64,000 nucleotides of DNA from positions 1 through 64,000 of the forward strand of contig CAYMPH010000011.1 of assembly GCA_964392365.1 (NCBI GenBank), written 5' to 3'. The notes below the pieces were generated by a model, which saw nothing but the letters and a program-made list of their open reading frames with translations, ran no database searches and was not told where the DNA came from. This DNA comes from CAYMPH01 sp964392365. GTDB lineage: Bacteria > Spirochaetota > UBA4802 > UBA5550. Shown here one piece after another: positions 17,725-26,534 of the stretch. The position numbers and the translations under genes were made by a program. Position 1 is the first letter of the stretch; every line of letters starts with the position of its first letter.

Positions 17725-18893
17725 AGATTGCATATTTTGACTGTTTCTCCGGAATCAGCGGAGATATGATTATAGGCTCCATGCTCGATGCAGGTCTTGA
17801 CTTTGAAAAATTTAAATCTGAAATTTCAAAACTTAATTTTTCAGGATATAAGCTATCAGCAGAAAAAGTTTTGAGGAACGGAATTTCCGGCACAAAATTT
17901 TCTGTTGATATTACTGAAGATCACCCGCACAGAACTTTCAGGGATATCTCAGGTATAATCTCAAAAAGCTCGTTTGATGAAAATATCAGATTTAAAATAA
18001 ATTCAATTTTTAAAAGAATAGCAGAAGCAGAAGGGAAAATTCACGGCGTTGCACCGGACGATGTTCACTTTCACGAAATTGGCGCAGTTGATTCAATCAT
18101 TGATATAGCCGGAGCTGTTATAGGGCTTGATCTTCTTGGTATAGAAAAAATTTATTGTTCAAAAATTAATACAGGTTCCGGTTTCGCAAATTCAATGCAC
18201 GGAAAAATTCCTGTTCCGGCTCCTGCTACAATTGAACTTCTCACCGGCGTTCCTGTTTTCGACAGCGGAATAAAATTTGAAATTACAACCCCAACCGGTG
18301 CAGGTATAATTGCAGAGCTGTGTTCCAACTTCGGCAATTTGCCTGATATGGATATTTCCCGTACGGGATACGGCGCCGGTTCAAGGGAACTTGAATCTCC
18401 AAATCTTCTGAGAATCATAACCGGGAGCATTAAAACTGAAAGTATTGTAGAAAAAGTTTCTGTTCTTGAAACCAACATTGATGATTTAAATCCTCAGATT
18501 TACGAATATGTCATGAGCAAACTTTTATCAGCCGGAGCTCTTGACGTTTTTATAATTCCATGCATTATGAAAAAATCGAGACCGGGTTCTATTTTAAAAG
18601 TCATCTGCGAAACCGGCACTGAAAAAAAATTTGCTGATATAATAGTCCGTGAAACTACAACTTCCGGTATCAGAATTTCCAGTGAAACCAGATTCAGATA
18701 CAACAGGCGTTTTGAAAAAGTGGAAACTCCATTTGGAACAATAAATGTAAAAATAATTTATAACGGGGATGAAATTTTAACAGCAACACCTGAATTTGAT
18801 GAATGCTCAAAAGCCGCATTGGCGCATGATATCCCTGTTAAAAAGATAATTGAAACAGTTATGAAAGCTTTGCAAAAAACAGAACAAATTTAA
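17721..18893 (+). CDS. larC: LarC, nickel insertion protein (CTP-dependent cyclometallase)
   Basis: A 390-residue protein with the N-terminal block YFDCFSGISGDM, the central VHFHEIGAVDSI and the C-terminal TNIDDLNPQIYEYVM, in the usual order for full-length LarC. It inserts nickel into the pyridinium bis-thiocarboxylate precursor. In Lactiplantibacillus plantarum LarC is made by a programmed frameshift joining larC1 and larC2; here the gene is one uninterrupted frame. Coupled to larB by a 4-base overlap. With larE, larB and larC the cell can make the cofactor, but its user (LarA or another racemase/epimerase) must be elsewhere. Confidence 0.93.
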   Translation: MKIAYFDCFSGISGDMIIGSMLDAGLDFEKFKSEISKLNFSGYKLSAEKVLRNGISGTKFSVDITEDHPHRTFRDISGIISKSSFDENIRFKINSIFKRIAEAEGKIHGVAPDDVHFHEIGAVDSIIDIAGAVIGLDLLGIEKIYCSKINTGSGFANSMHGKIPVPAPATIELLTGVPVFDSGIKFEITTPTGAGIIAELCSNFGNLPDMDISRTGYGAGSRELESPNLLRIITGSIKTESIVEKVSVLETNIDDLNPQIYEYVMSKLLSAGALDVFIIPCIMKKSRPGSILKVICETGTEKKFADIIVRETTTSGIRISSETRFRYNRRFEKVETPFGTINVKIIYNGDEILTATPEFDECSKAALAHDIPVKKIIETVMKALQKTEQI

Positions 18894-19055
18894 TTCAAAA
18901 TATCTTATTAAACGTGAATTAATAGATAGAGTTCTTAATAATGGCTTGACTAATTTTTTGATAAGATATTAATAAAAAAGTACGGGTACATTTAATTTTT
19001 TTATTTTAAAAAAAATTTGGCAACTGACTGCAAATGAAATTTTCCGGAGGATTCA

Positions 19056-19538
19056 ATGGCAACGGGCGAAACTGAAATAGTAATGAAGAAAATTATGAGC
19101 TACAATGATGCAAATGATTTTGGATATGTATCAGCAGGCGATGTGGCAAAACTTGCAGATTTAACTTCGGAGCTTCTTGCATCCTCATATAATAAATCAC
19201 AATATTTAACAGTTTGTCTTGATCACCTTCTTTTTGATACTCCTATAAAAGTAAAAGATGAAGTACATGTGAAAGCGAGTATAAATTGTGTCAGGAAAAC
19301 CTCAATGGAAGTAGGCATTAAAATTGAAGTAACAAATCATAAAACAAATAAAACATCCCATGTAACTTCCATGTATGCTGTTTTAGTAGCAGTAGATGCA
19401 AATCTGAAACCTATACCGATTCCCCAGCTGAAATTAAAAACTGCAATTCAGAAAAAAAGATTTGAAGATGCAAATAAAAGAATGGATAAACGTCTTGCAT
19501 TAAAAAAGGCAGAAAAAACTAAAAAAAATAAATTTTAA
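19056..19538 (+). CDS. Hotdog-fold acyl-CoA thioesterase
   Basis: A 160-residue single hotdog domain similar to the YciA/BFIT acyl-CoA thioesterases: a long central helix region SAGDVAKLADLTSELLASSY, followed by the strands VKVKDEVHVKASINCV and HVTSMYAVLVAV. These cytoplasmic enzymes release free acids from acyl-CoA. The usual NHxGxxxGG motif is changed to NDFGYVSAGD, keeping an acidic residue (D65-like) on the helix, so specificity or activity may differ. The C-terminal 30 residues are highly basic (KKAEKTKKNKF). GGAGG precedes the ATG. It is monocistronic by position. A weak TTGACT-type -35 lies at 18946. Confidence 0.8.
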   Translation: MATGETEIVMKKIMSYNDANDFGYVSAGDVAKLADLTSELLASSYNKSQYLTVCLDHLLFDTPIKVKDEVHVKASINCVRKTSMEVGIKIEVTNHKTNKTSHVTSMYAVLVAVDANLKPIPIPQLKLKTAIQKKRFEDANKRMDKRLALKKAEKTKKNKF

Positions 19539-19715
19539 TTTTTGTTCAAGGTTATTGAATAGTAAGTCTCATCCTGCAGCACAAAGCCGCTTGTACTGAT
19601 CATTATGGTTATATCTGGTGAGTGGACCGATTTTATTGAAAAAAAATCCGATTTCAATTAAATTAAATTTCCAGAAAAAATTATTTCCATTTTTGTAAAA
19701 AATGTATATATTGAT

Positions 19716-19744
19716 TTAACAGTTAAGCTGATCAAAAGTATTAT
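19716..19744 (+). promoter_or_regulatory. Predicted promoter of the small gene at 19762
   Basis: TTAACA (19716-19721), a 17-base spacer and TATTAT (19739-19744), then a leader of about 10 bases before GGAG and the ATG. Together with the ribosome site this supports the following small gene. Confidence 0.45.
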
Positions 19745-19761
19745 ATTTAATGGAGATAATT

Positions 19762-19950
19762 ATGGAAAAAGAAAATATAAATGAAGACTCCATGTTTTCA
19801 GGAATACCTGTGGATTATGAAAGCGATGAACCCTGGAGAAAAAGCAAGTACTCCTGTTCAGGTTCAGGCAGGATAGATAGAAATTTTGATCTGAAGAATC
19901 TTTCTTTTTTCATAAAAAATAATAGTGATATCTCTGACCAGGAAATCTAG
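19762..19950 (+). CDS. Small hypothetical protein (62 aa)
   Basis: A short acidic, polar, probably soluble protein with no membrane helix, signal or recognised domain. The start is placed at the second ATG (19762) because GGAG (19752-19755) sits seven bases before it; the ATG at 19750 lacks a site. Sequence features are a Ser/Gly-rich, basic middle (KYSCSGSGRIDR) and a single Cys. It stands alone between the thioesterase and the convergent CoA-transferase gene. I do not recognise it; the promoter and ribosome site are the only support. Confidence 0.5.
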   Translation: MEKENINEDSMFSGIPVDYESDEPWRKSKYSCSGSGRIDRNFDLKNLSFFIKNNSDISDQEI

Positions 19951-19999
19951 TTAAAGAGATCAGCATATTAATTTTTATTAATGTAAAAAACTTAAATCA

Positions 20000-21340
20000 T
20001 TATTTATTGCTTCTGATCCATATTTTCATTTTATCTGCTTCTTTTATCAATTCATCTCTGAACTGGGGATGAGCTATGCTTATAAGAGCTTCCGCGCGTT
20101 CCCAGGTTGATTTACCCTTTAGCTGTACAATTCCAAACTCTGTTGCAACGTATTGAACTATAGATCTTGGAACTGTTACTATTGACCCCGGATGAAGTGT
20201 TGGCACTATCCTCGTGCGGAGTTTACCTTCTTTATCAGTATAAGTTGAACTGAGTGAAATGATACCTTTCCCGCCTTTTGACTGGAAAGCTCCGAATATA
20301 AAATCAAGCTGCCCTCCTGTACCTGATTTCTGATCAGGACCTACAGATTCTGAGCATACCTGGCTGAAGAGATCAACTTCAATTGCATTGTTGACTGCAA
20401 CTACTTTGTTGTTAAGCGCTATAATTCTCGGATCATTTACGTAATTTACAGGATAGGATGCGCATGTGGGATTACGGTCAAGGAAATCGTAAAGCTTTTT
20501 TGTTCCCATGGCAAAAGTGTAGGTCATTTTAAAATGATCCACAGATTTTTTTCTTCCTGTAATCCTTCCTGCTTTGTATAGATCAACACAGGAATCGACC
20601 AGCATTTCAGTATGAATTCCGAGATCTTTAAGATCGCTTTCTGCAATCATCTGTCCTATTAGATTTGGCAAACCGCCTATACCTAGCTGGAGAGTTGATC
20701 CGTCTTCAATTTCTTTCAGTATATGGGTCGCTATCTGTTTATCGACTTCTTTCGGCACCTGAGGTTTAACTTCAGCAAGAGGAGTATTTTTGCCTTCAAC
20801 AATATAATCAACATCGGAAATATGAATTGATTCCCTGTTTCCTCCGAGACAATACGGCACATTTTTATTTACTTCTACAATAATTATTTTTGATTTACTG
20901 AGAACTGATCCTGTTATGGAATTAGAGAGCCCGAAATTGAAGTATCCGTTTTTATCCATTTCTGCAACAGTGATAAAAGTAACATCGAATTTCTGATATT
21001 TTCTTACTATTCTCGGGCCCTGATGATATGAGAGCGGTATATAATTACACATATTTATATCATGCAGCCTGCGGGATACTGTGCCGAAATGCCAGTCATT
21101 CATAATAATATGTTCTCTTTTAGGGTCAGCTTCAACGACTTTTGGTACTCTTGTAAAACAGACACTTTTTAAATCGATGTTATTGAGTTCATGGATACGC
21201 TTTGAGAGGGCTTCATCAAGGGTTTCTGGGAATAAAACAAATTCACTGTAGAATAACTTATCGCCGGACTTTACTAAATTTGCTGCTTTTTCTGCACTGA
21301 TAAGCTTTTCCTGATATTCAACATGTACATCTTTCTTCAT
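20000..21340 (-). CDS. Acetyl-CoA hydrolase/CoA-transferase family (4-hydroxybutyrate CoA-transferase-like)
   Basis: A 446-residue enzyme of the Cat1/AbfT/ACH1 family. It has an N-terminal CoA-transferase lobe and a C-terminal AcetylCoA_hyd_C lobe with QLGIGGLPNLIG (about 218-229), GIHTEMLVDS (241-250; E245 is the likely acyl-carrying glutamate, by family analogy), VCSESVG and GTGGQLDF (340-347). Members exchange CoA between acetate and acids such as 4-hydroxybutyrate, butyrate, propionate or succinate in fermenting bacteria. The length matches 4-hydroxybutyrate/butyrate CoA-transferases, but substrate cannot be decided from sequence. AAGGACGG precedes the ATG at 21340. It is divergent from the ferredoxin gene, with 246 bases between them. 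Confidence 0.9.
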   Translation of the reverse strand: MKKDVHVEYQEKLISAEKAANLVKSGDKLFYSEFVLFPETLDEALSKRIHELNNIDLKSVCFTRVPKVVEADPKREHIIMNDWHFGTVSRRLHDINMCNYIPLSYHQGPRIVRKYQKFDVTFITVAEMDKNGYFNFGLSNSITGSVLSKSKIIIVEVNKNVPYCLGGNRESIHISDVDYIVEGKNTPLAEVKPQVPKEVDKQIATHILKEIEDGSTLQLGIGGLPNLIGQMIAESDLKDLGIHTEMLVDSCVDLYKAGRITGRKKSVDHFKMTYTFAMGTKKLYDFLDRNPTCASYPVNYVNDPRIIALNNKVVAVNNAIEVDLFSQVCSESVGPDQKSGTGGQLDFIFGAFQSKGGKGIISLSSTYTDKEGKLRTRIVPTLHPGSIVTVPRSIVQYVATEFGIVQLKGKSTWERAEALISIAHPQFRDELIKEADKMKIWIRSNK

Positions 21341-21516
21341 ATTCTGCCGTCCTTTTATATATATTTTTGGAACTGCATTATTAATAAAAAATGAATTATA
21401 TCTGTTGTGCGATTTTAATATTAAACAAATCGGTATAAATTTTGTATATATATTTTTATGTAAAATTAAAAAAATTTGAAATATTAAAGTATTTTAGAAA
21501 AATCTTAAATAATGTA

Positions 21517-21545
21517 TTGACTATTAAGCAGAAGTTGAATATTTT
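21517..21545 (+). promoter_or_regulatory. Predicted ferredoxin promoter
   Basis: TTGACT (21517-21522), 17-base spacer and TATTTT (21540-21545), 41 bases before the ATG at 21587. Confidence 0.5.
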
Positions 21546-21586
21546 GCTATTATTGATTTTAATTGGTAAAAGAGGTTGATATTAAT

Positions 21587-21781
21587 ATGATTGAAATAAC
21601 AAGCAAATGTCCTGCAAATCATCCATGCCCGCTTGTGAGAAAATGCCCGTCAGGGGCAATTAAACAAATTGGAAATAGTCTACCTGTAATAAATGGAGAA
21701 TTATGTACTGAATGCGGTTTATGCACAAACTCTTGTCCTTACGGAGCAGTAAGAGAACTTACATCATCTAAAATATTATAA
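21587..21781 (+). CDS. Small ferredoxin-like 4Fe-4S protein
   Basis: A 64-residue iron-sulfur protein. The ATG at 21587 is preferred over a TTG 24 bases earlier because AGAGG (21571-21575) is suitably placed. The second half has a canonical CTECGLCTNSCP motif (C40, C43, C46, C50). The first half has a stretched C8-x5-C14-x5-C20-P arrangement. By analogy with 2[4Fe-4S] ferredoxins, one cluster would be held by C40/C43/C46/C20 and the other by C8/C14/C50, leaving one ligand short, so the second site may be [3Fe-4S], use a non-Cys ligand (H12 is nearby) or be absent. A likely electron carrier; partners unknown. Confidence 0.85.
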   Translation: MIEITSKCPANHPCPLVRKCPSGAIKQIGNSLPVINGELCTECGLCTNSCPYGAVRELTSSKIL

Positions 21782-22621
21782 TCACTTTTTTGATAAAACA
21801 GCAAAACGGATATCATTTCCGCCTTCTGATTTAATGTTCTGTATAAGTCTGTACAGATGTTTAAGAATCTGTGTATGGGTAATCCCTGCAGATGTGCAGA
21901 GAATAATTCCAATACTGAATGTTAAATTATATTTTTTGGGAAGAATGATGCTCTGCCGAAGACCAATCTGAAGATCAGTCATTTTTGAAAGTGCTGTTGG
22001 TCCTGTTTTTTCATTGAATATCAGCGCAAATTTATTTTCTTCAAATTTATAGCAGTTTTTATAATGTTTGCTTATATATTTTGCCATACTGATTACGGTT
22101 TCATCAGAGTTAGCCTGTCCAACCAGAGCTGTGAATTCATCAAATTTATCAACATCAATAAAACATATGCTGAACTCAGAAGTGAATTCGGCTGATTTTT
22201 TCCTTAGATGATCCACGAAGCTTCTTCTGTTTTTCAATCCTGTAAGATAATCTATAAATGAAAGATTTTTCTGTTTTTCATACAGTTCTTTATATTTTGC
22301 AACAGTAACAAGTGTGATAGTTAAAAAAATAGCTTTTTGAAAAATTTCCCAAATCATGAAAAATTCTTTTGTATATACAATCTGATGCGGATAAATAAAG
22401 TTTGAAAAAATCCAGACTGCAAGAGATAGAAATGTAATAATTAAACCAGCATATATATTCGCAAGCCAGACAGCAATTACAATAGGCGGAATATAAAATA
22501 TGATAAACGAAAGGTCGGAACCTGTAATCATATCCGCAAGGCCCATTAGAAAAGTTAAAGCTGCACTTGCTGATAAGTAGATTATATCTTTTCTGGTGAA
22601 TGAAACTTTAGTGTTTGTCAT
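21782..22621 (-). CDS. Membrane GGDEF-family protein with degenerate active site
   Basis: A 279-residue protein. The N-terminal four or so membrane helices (about 13-110) resemble the membrane part of other spirochaete-type GGDEF proteins, followed by a GGDEF-fold domain (about 115-275) that starts with the usual DYLTGLKNRRSF and FIDVDKFDEF. The catalytic GGDEF position reads EENKF (194-198), so diguanylate cyclase activity is very unlikely. Such proteins can act as c-di-GMP or GTP sensors or simply be inactive; no I-site RxxD is obvious. The gene abuts the ferredoxin stop (1-base spacing), converging with it. Confidence 0.82.
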   Translation of the reverse strand: MTNTKVSFTRKDIIYLSASAALTFLMGLADMITGSDLSFIIFYIPPIVIAVWLANIYAGLIITFLSLAVWIFSNFIYPHQIVYTKEFFMIWEIFQKAIFLTITLVTVAKYKELYEKQKNLSFIDYLTGLKNRRSFVDHLRKKSAEFTSEFSICFIDVDKFDEFTALVGQANSDETVISMAKYISKHYKNCYKFEENKFALIFNEKTGPTALSKMTDLQIGLRQSIILPKKYNLTFSIGIILCTSAGITHTQILKHLYRLIQNIKSEGGNDIRFAVLSKK

Positions 22622-22771
22622 ATTTTTAATGTCCTGTTTAGACGGATTTTAATATTCATGTAATATAAAAAAATCATAAGATAAATAAATCAATCATAAA
22701 ATAGAACTGGAATTAGATTACAGTTAATATAAGGTAGGTTTATATTTTAAATATAAAAAGAAAATAAATTT

Positions 22772-24301
22772 ATGCAATATAAAATTTTACTTATATCTCC
22801 CCCGATATTTGACTATTACTATACACCGGCAAGAATGGAGCCGCTTGGTCTATATTACATTAAGAAAAGCCTTAATAAACTTACAGGAGTTGAATCAGAT
22901 ATTTACGACTCTATGTATTCAGGGAAAAAAAAGTCTGTTAAAAAACCGGATGAGTTTTCTTATCTCGAAGAAATTTATAAAGAAGATTATTCCGCATACT
23001 CACTTTTCAACAAATATTTCAGATTCGGTGATTCCTTTGATAAAATTATAAGCTGTATCAGTGAAAATAATTATAATCTTATAGGCATTTCGTCTCTGTT
23101 TTCAGCATATCACCCTGATGTAGAAAATTTATTGTATAGAATAAAAACTGAAACAACAGCAAAGACTGCAGTTGGCGGATGGGCTGTGTCATCAGAAGCA
23201 GATTATATTTCAAAAATCACTCACGCTGATTATTTAATTCCATCTGATCCGGAATTATCTTTTAAAAAGATTGCTGAACTTTTAATGGAAGGTAAGGAAC
23301 CTGTACTTGAGGGGAAAATATTCCATTCCGGCAAAAATACTGCGGATTGCAAAGTTGAGGATGAAATATTTGCCATTGAAGATCATCCATTAAGGGATAT
23401 GCCGTATTTTTTTAGAGGAAGAAGAATAGCAAAAATGGTACTGAGCAGAGGATGTGTATATAAGTGCGGATTCTGTTCTGTACATGGAAGATATAAATAT
23501 CAGGCAAGATCACTTGATTCCATAAAAAAAGAAATTGAATATTTATACAATGAAGGCGTTAGGCTGATTGATTTTGAGGATGATAATCTTTTCAATGGAG
23601 AGGATTTCAGCTTAAGCCTTCTTTCTATTTTAAAATCATTTTCGGAAAAGGGAATGAATTTTACAGCAATGAACGGGATAACTGCAGCAAATCTCGCGCC
23701 ATATGTGGAAGAAGCTTTAGCCTGCGGATTTACTGAATTTAATCTTTCAATGGCAACAGGGAAAGAAAAAACTCTTTCAGATATAAGCAGGCCGGATTTT
23801 TCTGCACCGGTAAAATATATTGCTGAAAAAAATGCTGGCAGAGTTGATATTTCTGCTTTTTTAATTGCAGGCATGCCAGGAACAGATTTAAAAGATCTTA
23901 TAAGCGATATATTATATCTTGCTGCTCTTCCACTCAAAATCGGGTTTTCGCCTTTATATATTATTCCAGGTGTGAATCTTTTCGAAAAAATCGGCATTCC
24001 TGAAAACAGGCGCCTTACAAGAGGAAGCGCTTTATATAAATTTGCAAATGGTTTTAACAGATATGATATTGCTTCATACTGGAAGCTTGTGAGGCTTATT
24101 AATGCATTGAAGCTCTCAACATCGCCTGAACTGCTTGATGAAGATATTTATTATTTAAGAAAATCTGTTACTGAAAAAAACTGGTATCATAAAGATAAAA
24201 GCGGAAACTGGTATAAAGGATTTGCTTTCAGCTGTAAATTTCCGGATAAGATTGATATTACTTCACTCAATGGGAAAACAGCGGAACTTCGGTTAAAATG
24301 A
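22772..24301 (+). CDS. B12-binding-type radical SAM protein
   Basis: A 509-residue protein with an N-terminal cobalamin-binding-like Rossmann domain (about 4-170; LLISPPIFDYYYTPARMEPLGLYY, with ISSLFSAYHPDVENL) and a radical SAM domain beginning at SRGCVYKCGFC, whose cysteines C228, C232 and C235 bind the [4Fe-4S] cluster. A B12-ligand DxHxxG is not evident, so base-off B12 binding is uncertain. The C-terminal part (about 400-509) is not recognised. Members of this BchE-like class carry out methylation, cyclisation or ring chemistry; the substrate is unknown. The next gene encodes a cobalamin adenosyltransferase, which fits a corrinoid context but is not proof. No good ribosome site is seen. 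Confidence 0.82.
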   Translation: MQYKILLISPPIFDYYYTPARMEPLGLYYIKKSLNKLTGVESDIYDSMYSGKKKSVKKPDEFSYLEEIYKEDYSAYSLFNKYFRFGDSFDKIISCISENNYNLIGISSLFSAYHPDVENLLYRIKTETTAKTAVGGWAVSSEADYISKITHADYLIPSDPELSFKKIAELLMEGKEPVLEGKIFHSGKNTADCKVEDEIFAIEDHPLRDMPYFFRGRRIAKMVLSRGCVYKCGFCSVHGRYKYQARSLDSIKKEIEYLYNEGVRLIDFEDDNLFNGEDFSLSLLSILKSFSEKGMNFTAMNGITAANLAPYVEEALACGFTEFNLSMATGKEKTLSDISRPDFSAPVKYIAEKNAGRVDISAFLIAGMPGTDLKDLISDILYLAALPLKIGFSPLYIIPGVNLFEKIGIPENRRLTRGSALYKFANGFNRYDIASYWKLVRLINALKLSTSPELLDEDIYYLRKSVTEKNWYHKDKSGNWYKGFAFSCKFPDKIDITSLNGKTAELRLK

Positions 24302-24333
24302 ATTGACGTAATGATATTGAAATTGTAATAAAC

Positions 24334-24393
24334 TGTGTTTACCCCCTCTTTGGTTCTCCCCTTATCAAGGGTGAGTCAGTGGGGGTTAAAACA
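24334..24393. repeat. Dispersed hairpin repeat
   Basis: A long imperfect palindrome: the outer arms TGTGTTTACCCCC (24334-24346) and GGGGGTTAAAACA (24381-24393) pair, and inside them CTCCCCTT pairs with AAGGGTGAG around ATC. The CCCCCTCTTTGGTTCTCCCC core is typical of repeats scattered through many genomes. It may also end transcription of the radical SAM gene. Confidence 0.55.
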
Positions 24394-24431
24394 GTATGGG
24401 AATGAAAATATTAATTTAAACTGGAATTGGG

Positions 24432-24962
24432 ATGAGCAGCTTAACTAAAGGATACATTCAGATTTATACTGGAGACGGCAAGGGCAAAACTACTGCTGCC
24501 ATCGGACTTGCTGTCCGTGCTGCAGGTTCAGGCATATCAGGAATCATAATACAGTTTTTAAAAGGACAGCATTCAGGTGAAAGGGAATCTATATTAATGC
24601 TCAATGATTTAATTAAAATAGAAAATTTCGGCAGTGAAAAATTTATAACCTCTGATCTTGATTTAGTTGAACATAAAAAAATTGCCCAAAAAGGCTTTTC
24701 CAGAGTCATGGAGATTGTTGCTTCCGGATTCAGCGGTGTGCTTATACTTGATGAGATTATCACTGCAGTAAATTTTAAATTAATTGAAGAGACCGAGCTA
24801 TTAAGGCTGATGGAAAATAAACCTGAAAATATTGAACTTATTCTTACCGGCAGAGATGCAAATGATAATATTATGTCAAAAGCGGATCTTGTAACTGAAA
24901 TGAAATGCATAAAGCATTATTATGATGAAGGTGTTATGGCAAGAAAAGGGATTGAAGATTGA
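24432..24962 (+). CDS. cobO: Cob(I)yrinic acid a,c-diamide adenosyltransferase (CobO/BtuR type)
   Basis: A 176-residue P-loop enzyme, the standard length. GDGKGKTTAAIGLAVRAAG (15-33) is the family P-loop; IIQFLKGQ, GVLILDEI and LILTGRDA follow as expected. It transfers adenosine from ATP to the cobalt of corrinoids, making coenzyme B12. The start ATG at 24432 is preceded by a GG-rich stretch. The stop shares a base with the next gene (TGATG), so a membrane protein is translationally coupled to it. No cobalamin riboswitch is visible upstream. No other B12 synthesis genes are in the window, so it probably salvages corrinoids. Confidence 0.93.
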   Translation: MSSLTKGYIQIYTGDGKGKTTAAIGLAVRAAGSGISGIIIQFLKGQHSGERESILMLNDLIKIENFGSEKFITSDLDLVEHKKIAQKGFSRVMEIVASGFSGVLILDEIITAVNFKLIEETELLRLMENKPENIELILTGRDANDNIMSKADLVTEMKCIKHYYDEGVMARKGIED

Positions 24963-26467
24963 TGCAGATAAAATTTTATATTAAAATTATCGCAGCAGTT
25001 CTTTTAATTAGTTCTACTGTTTCTGCTTTTGCTGCAAAACCTCTAATGGGAATATCCGGTATTGAAAACAACAGCCCGAGAGGATCGAATATTGCTCCGG
25101 TTCTTGAAGGGCATCTTGTAAATGCGTTTACTGTATCCGGAATATTTGATCTTGTAAATGTACCTTTATTAAAGGATCAGCTTAACAGGTTTAATTGCAA
25201 TGAAGAAATATGCCAGCTGCGCGTTTCAAAAGATGCGGGTTTTAATATTCTGATCAGAGGCAGCATTGACGACAGAGGAGATTATATCATTCTGAAACTT
25301 GCTGCATATGGTCTTGATATTCCGTATAACGGGAAAATAATTTATAAATATACAGTAAAAATTCCAATGACCGGGGAATTTGCTCCGAAGGAATTCAGCT
25401 ACATTACTGAGGAACATTCAGGTCATTTTTTATCCGGCTTATTAAATGTTTACAGGCTTAAAGCATCGCTTGATTCCGAAGGAGAAAATGTTAAGTTCGA
25501 TTTTGAGGAAAATATTGACGGCACTTTTAATATTTACAGCCGATTAGATGCTTCAGATGGAACTGCAGGAAATATAAAATCAGTAAAAGGAACTTTTGTA
25601 AATAGAATTCTTCAGGATAAAACTATAAAAATAAAAAAAGGTGATTTTGTTCTTCTTGAATTTAAAAAAAAATCGGAATATTTTTCAGATTTTTTTTATG
25701 GAAGAAAAAAAGAAATTGTTTTTAATAAATTTTCAGGACTAGATACGTTCTATACTTTTTTATTGGCTGCTCCTGCCAGTGCTTTAATGCCTGTTGTTTC
25801 TCCTCTGCTGGGATATTATAAAGATTCTGATTGGCCCGGCCTTGCAATGTGGACAATAAATTATCCTGCATACTTTTATTTAATGATGAGCGGCTTTATT
25901 AATAACCCTGATGTATATAAAAAAAATCTATCTGATATACCGCGTGAATCAACCGCTGGTAATGCATTTTCCTGGTATATGCTTTTTGCAGGAGGCCTTC
26001 CTCTTTTTGTAGATTCGTTTGCCCAGCAGTATTTAAAGGATGCATCGAATTATCAGGGTGTTCAGCCTTTAATGGGTAACAGTTTAACTGCAGGATTTCT
26101 TGCTCTTGTGGGAGGAGGCGGCGGTCATTTTTACCGGGGTGATAGATTCTGGGGATATGTATATTTTCATCTCAATAATCTTCTTCTGTATTTTATGATA
26201 CTTGAACTTACACCTTCTGAAAAATATAATTATTCTTTAGGCTATTATGTTAAGCAGGATATTAATTATACAAATGGATATATTCTAATCGGGGTTTATT
26301 CAGCAGTTAAAATTGCTGAAGTTATACACGCGGTTTTAACAAAGGATAAAATCAGAAATGGTGCAGTTGTTGAAGAAGGTTTCAGCTTTGAACCGATTAT
26401 TTCATTGGATAAACTTGATAAAAATTTAGGCTTGATTTTCGGATTGCAGTATGTTTACAGGTTTTAA
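24962..26467 (+). CDS. Exported TolB-like/multi-helix membrane protein, paralogue of 27126-28625
   Basis: A 501-residue protein: signal peptide (about 1-25), then a TolB/CsgG-like alpha-beta domain (30-130) with GIENNSPRGSN, SGIFDLVN, a CxxxxC pair and LIRGSIDDRGDY. After a middle domain (about 170-255) come several C-terminal membrane helices (about 265-460). The C-terminal part contains GGGGHFYRGDRFWGYVYF, resembling TM2/DUF5683-type hairpins. The gene 27126-28625 has the same plan and length. The ATG at 24962 overlaps the cobO stop. I know no characterised homologue; an envelope role is inferred from topology. Confidence 0.7.
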   Translation: MQIKFYIKIIAAVLLISSTVSAFAAKPLMGISGIENNSPRGSNIAPVLEGHLVNAFTVSGIFDLVNVPLLKDQLNRFNCNEEICQLRVSKDAGFNILIRGSIDDRGDYIILKLAAYGLDIPYNGKIIYKYTVKIPMTGEFAPKEFSYITEEHSGHFLSGLLNVYRLKASLDSEGENVKFDFEENIDGTFNIYSRLDASDGTAGNIKSVKGTFVNRILQDKTIKIKKGDFVLLEFKKKSEYFSDFFYGRKKEIVFNKFSGLDTFYTFLLAAPASALMPVVSPLLGYYKDSDWPGLAMWTINYPAYFYLMMSGFINNPDVYKKNLSDIPRESTAGNAFSWYMLFAGGLPLFVDSFAQQYLKDASNYQGVQPLMGNSLTAGFLALVGGGGGHFYRGDRFWGYVYFHLNNLLLYFMILELTPSEKYNYSLGYYVKQDINYTNGYILIGVYSAVKIAEVIHAVLTKDKIRNGAVVEEGFSFEPIISLDKLDKNLGLIFGLQYVYRF

Positions 26468-26534
26468 TTATTGCCGGTTGAGATAAAATTCTGTATATTG
26501 ATGTTTTTAAAATTTGAAGGAGAAATTATCCATA

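Noticed and set aside
24302..24431. Possible cobalamin riboswitch before cobO
   Set aside because: The 130 bases are occupied by a dispersed hairpin repeat; no B12-box-like sequence is seen.
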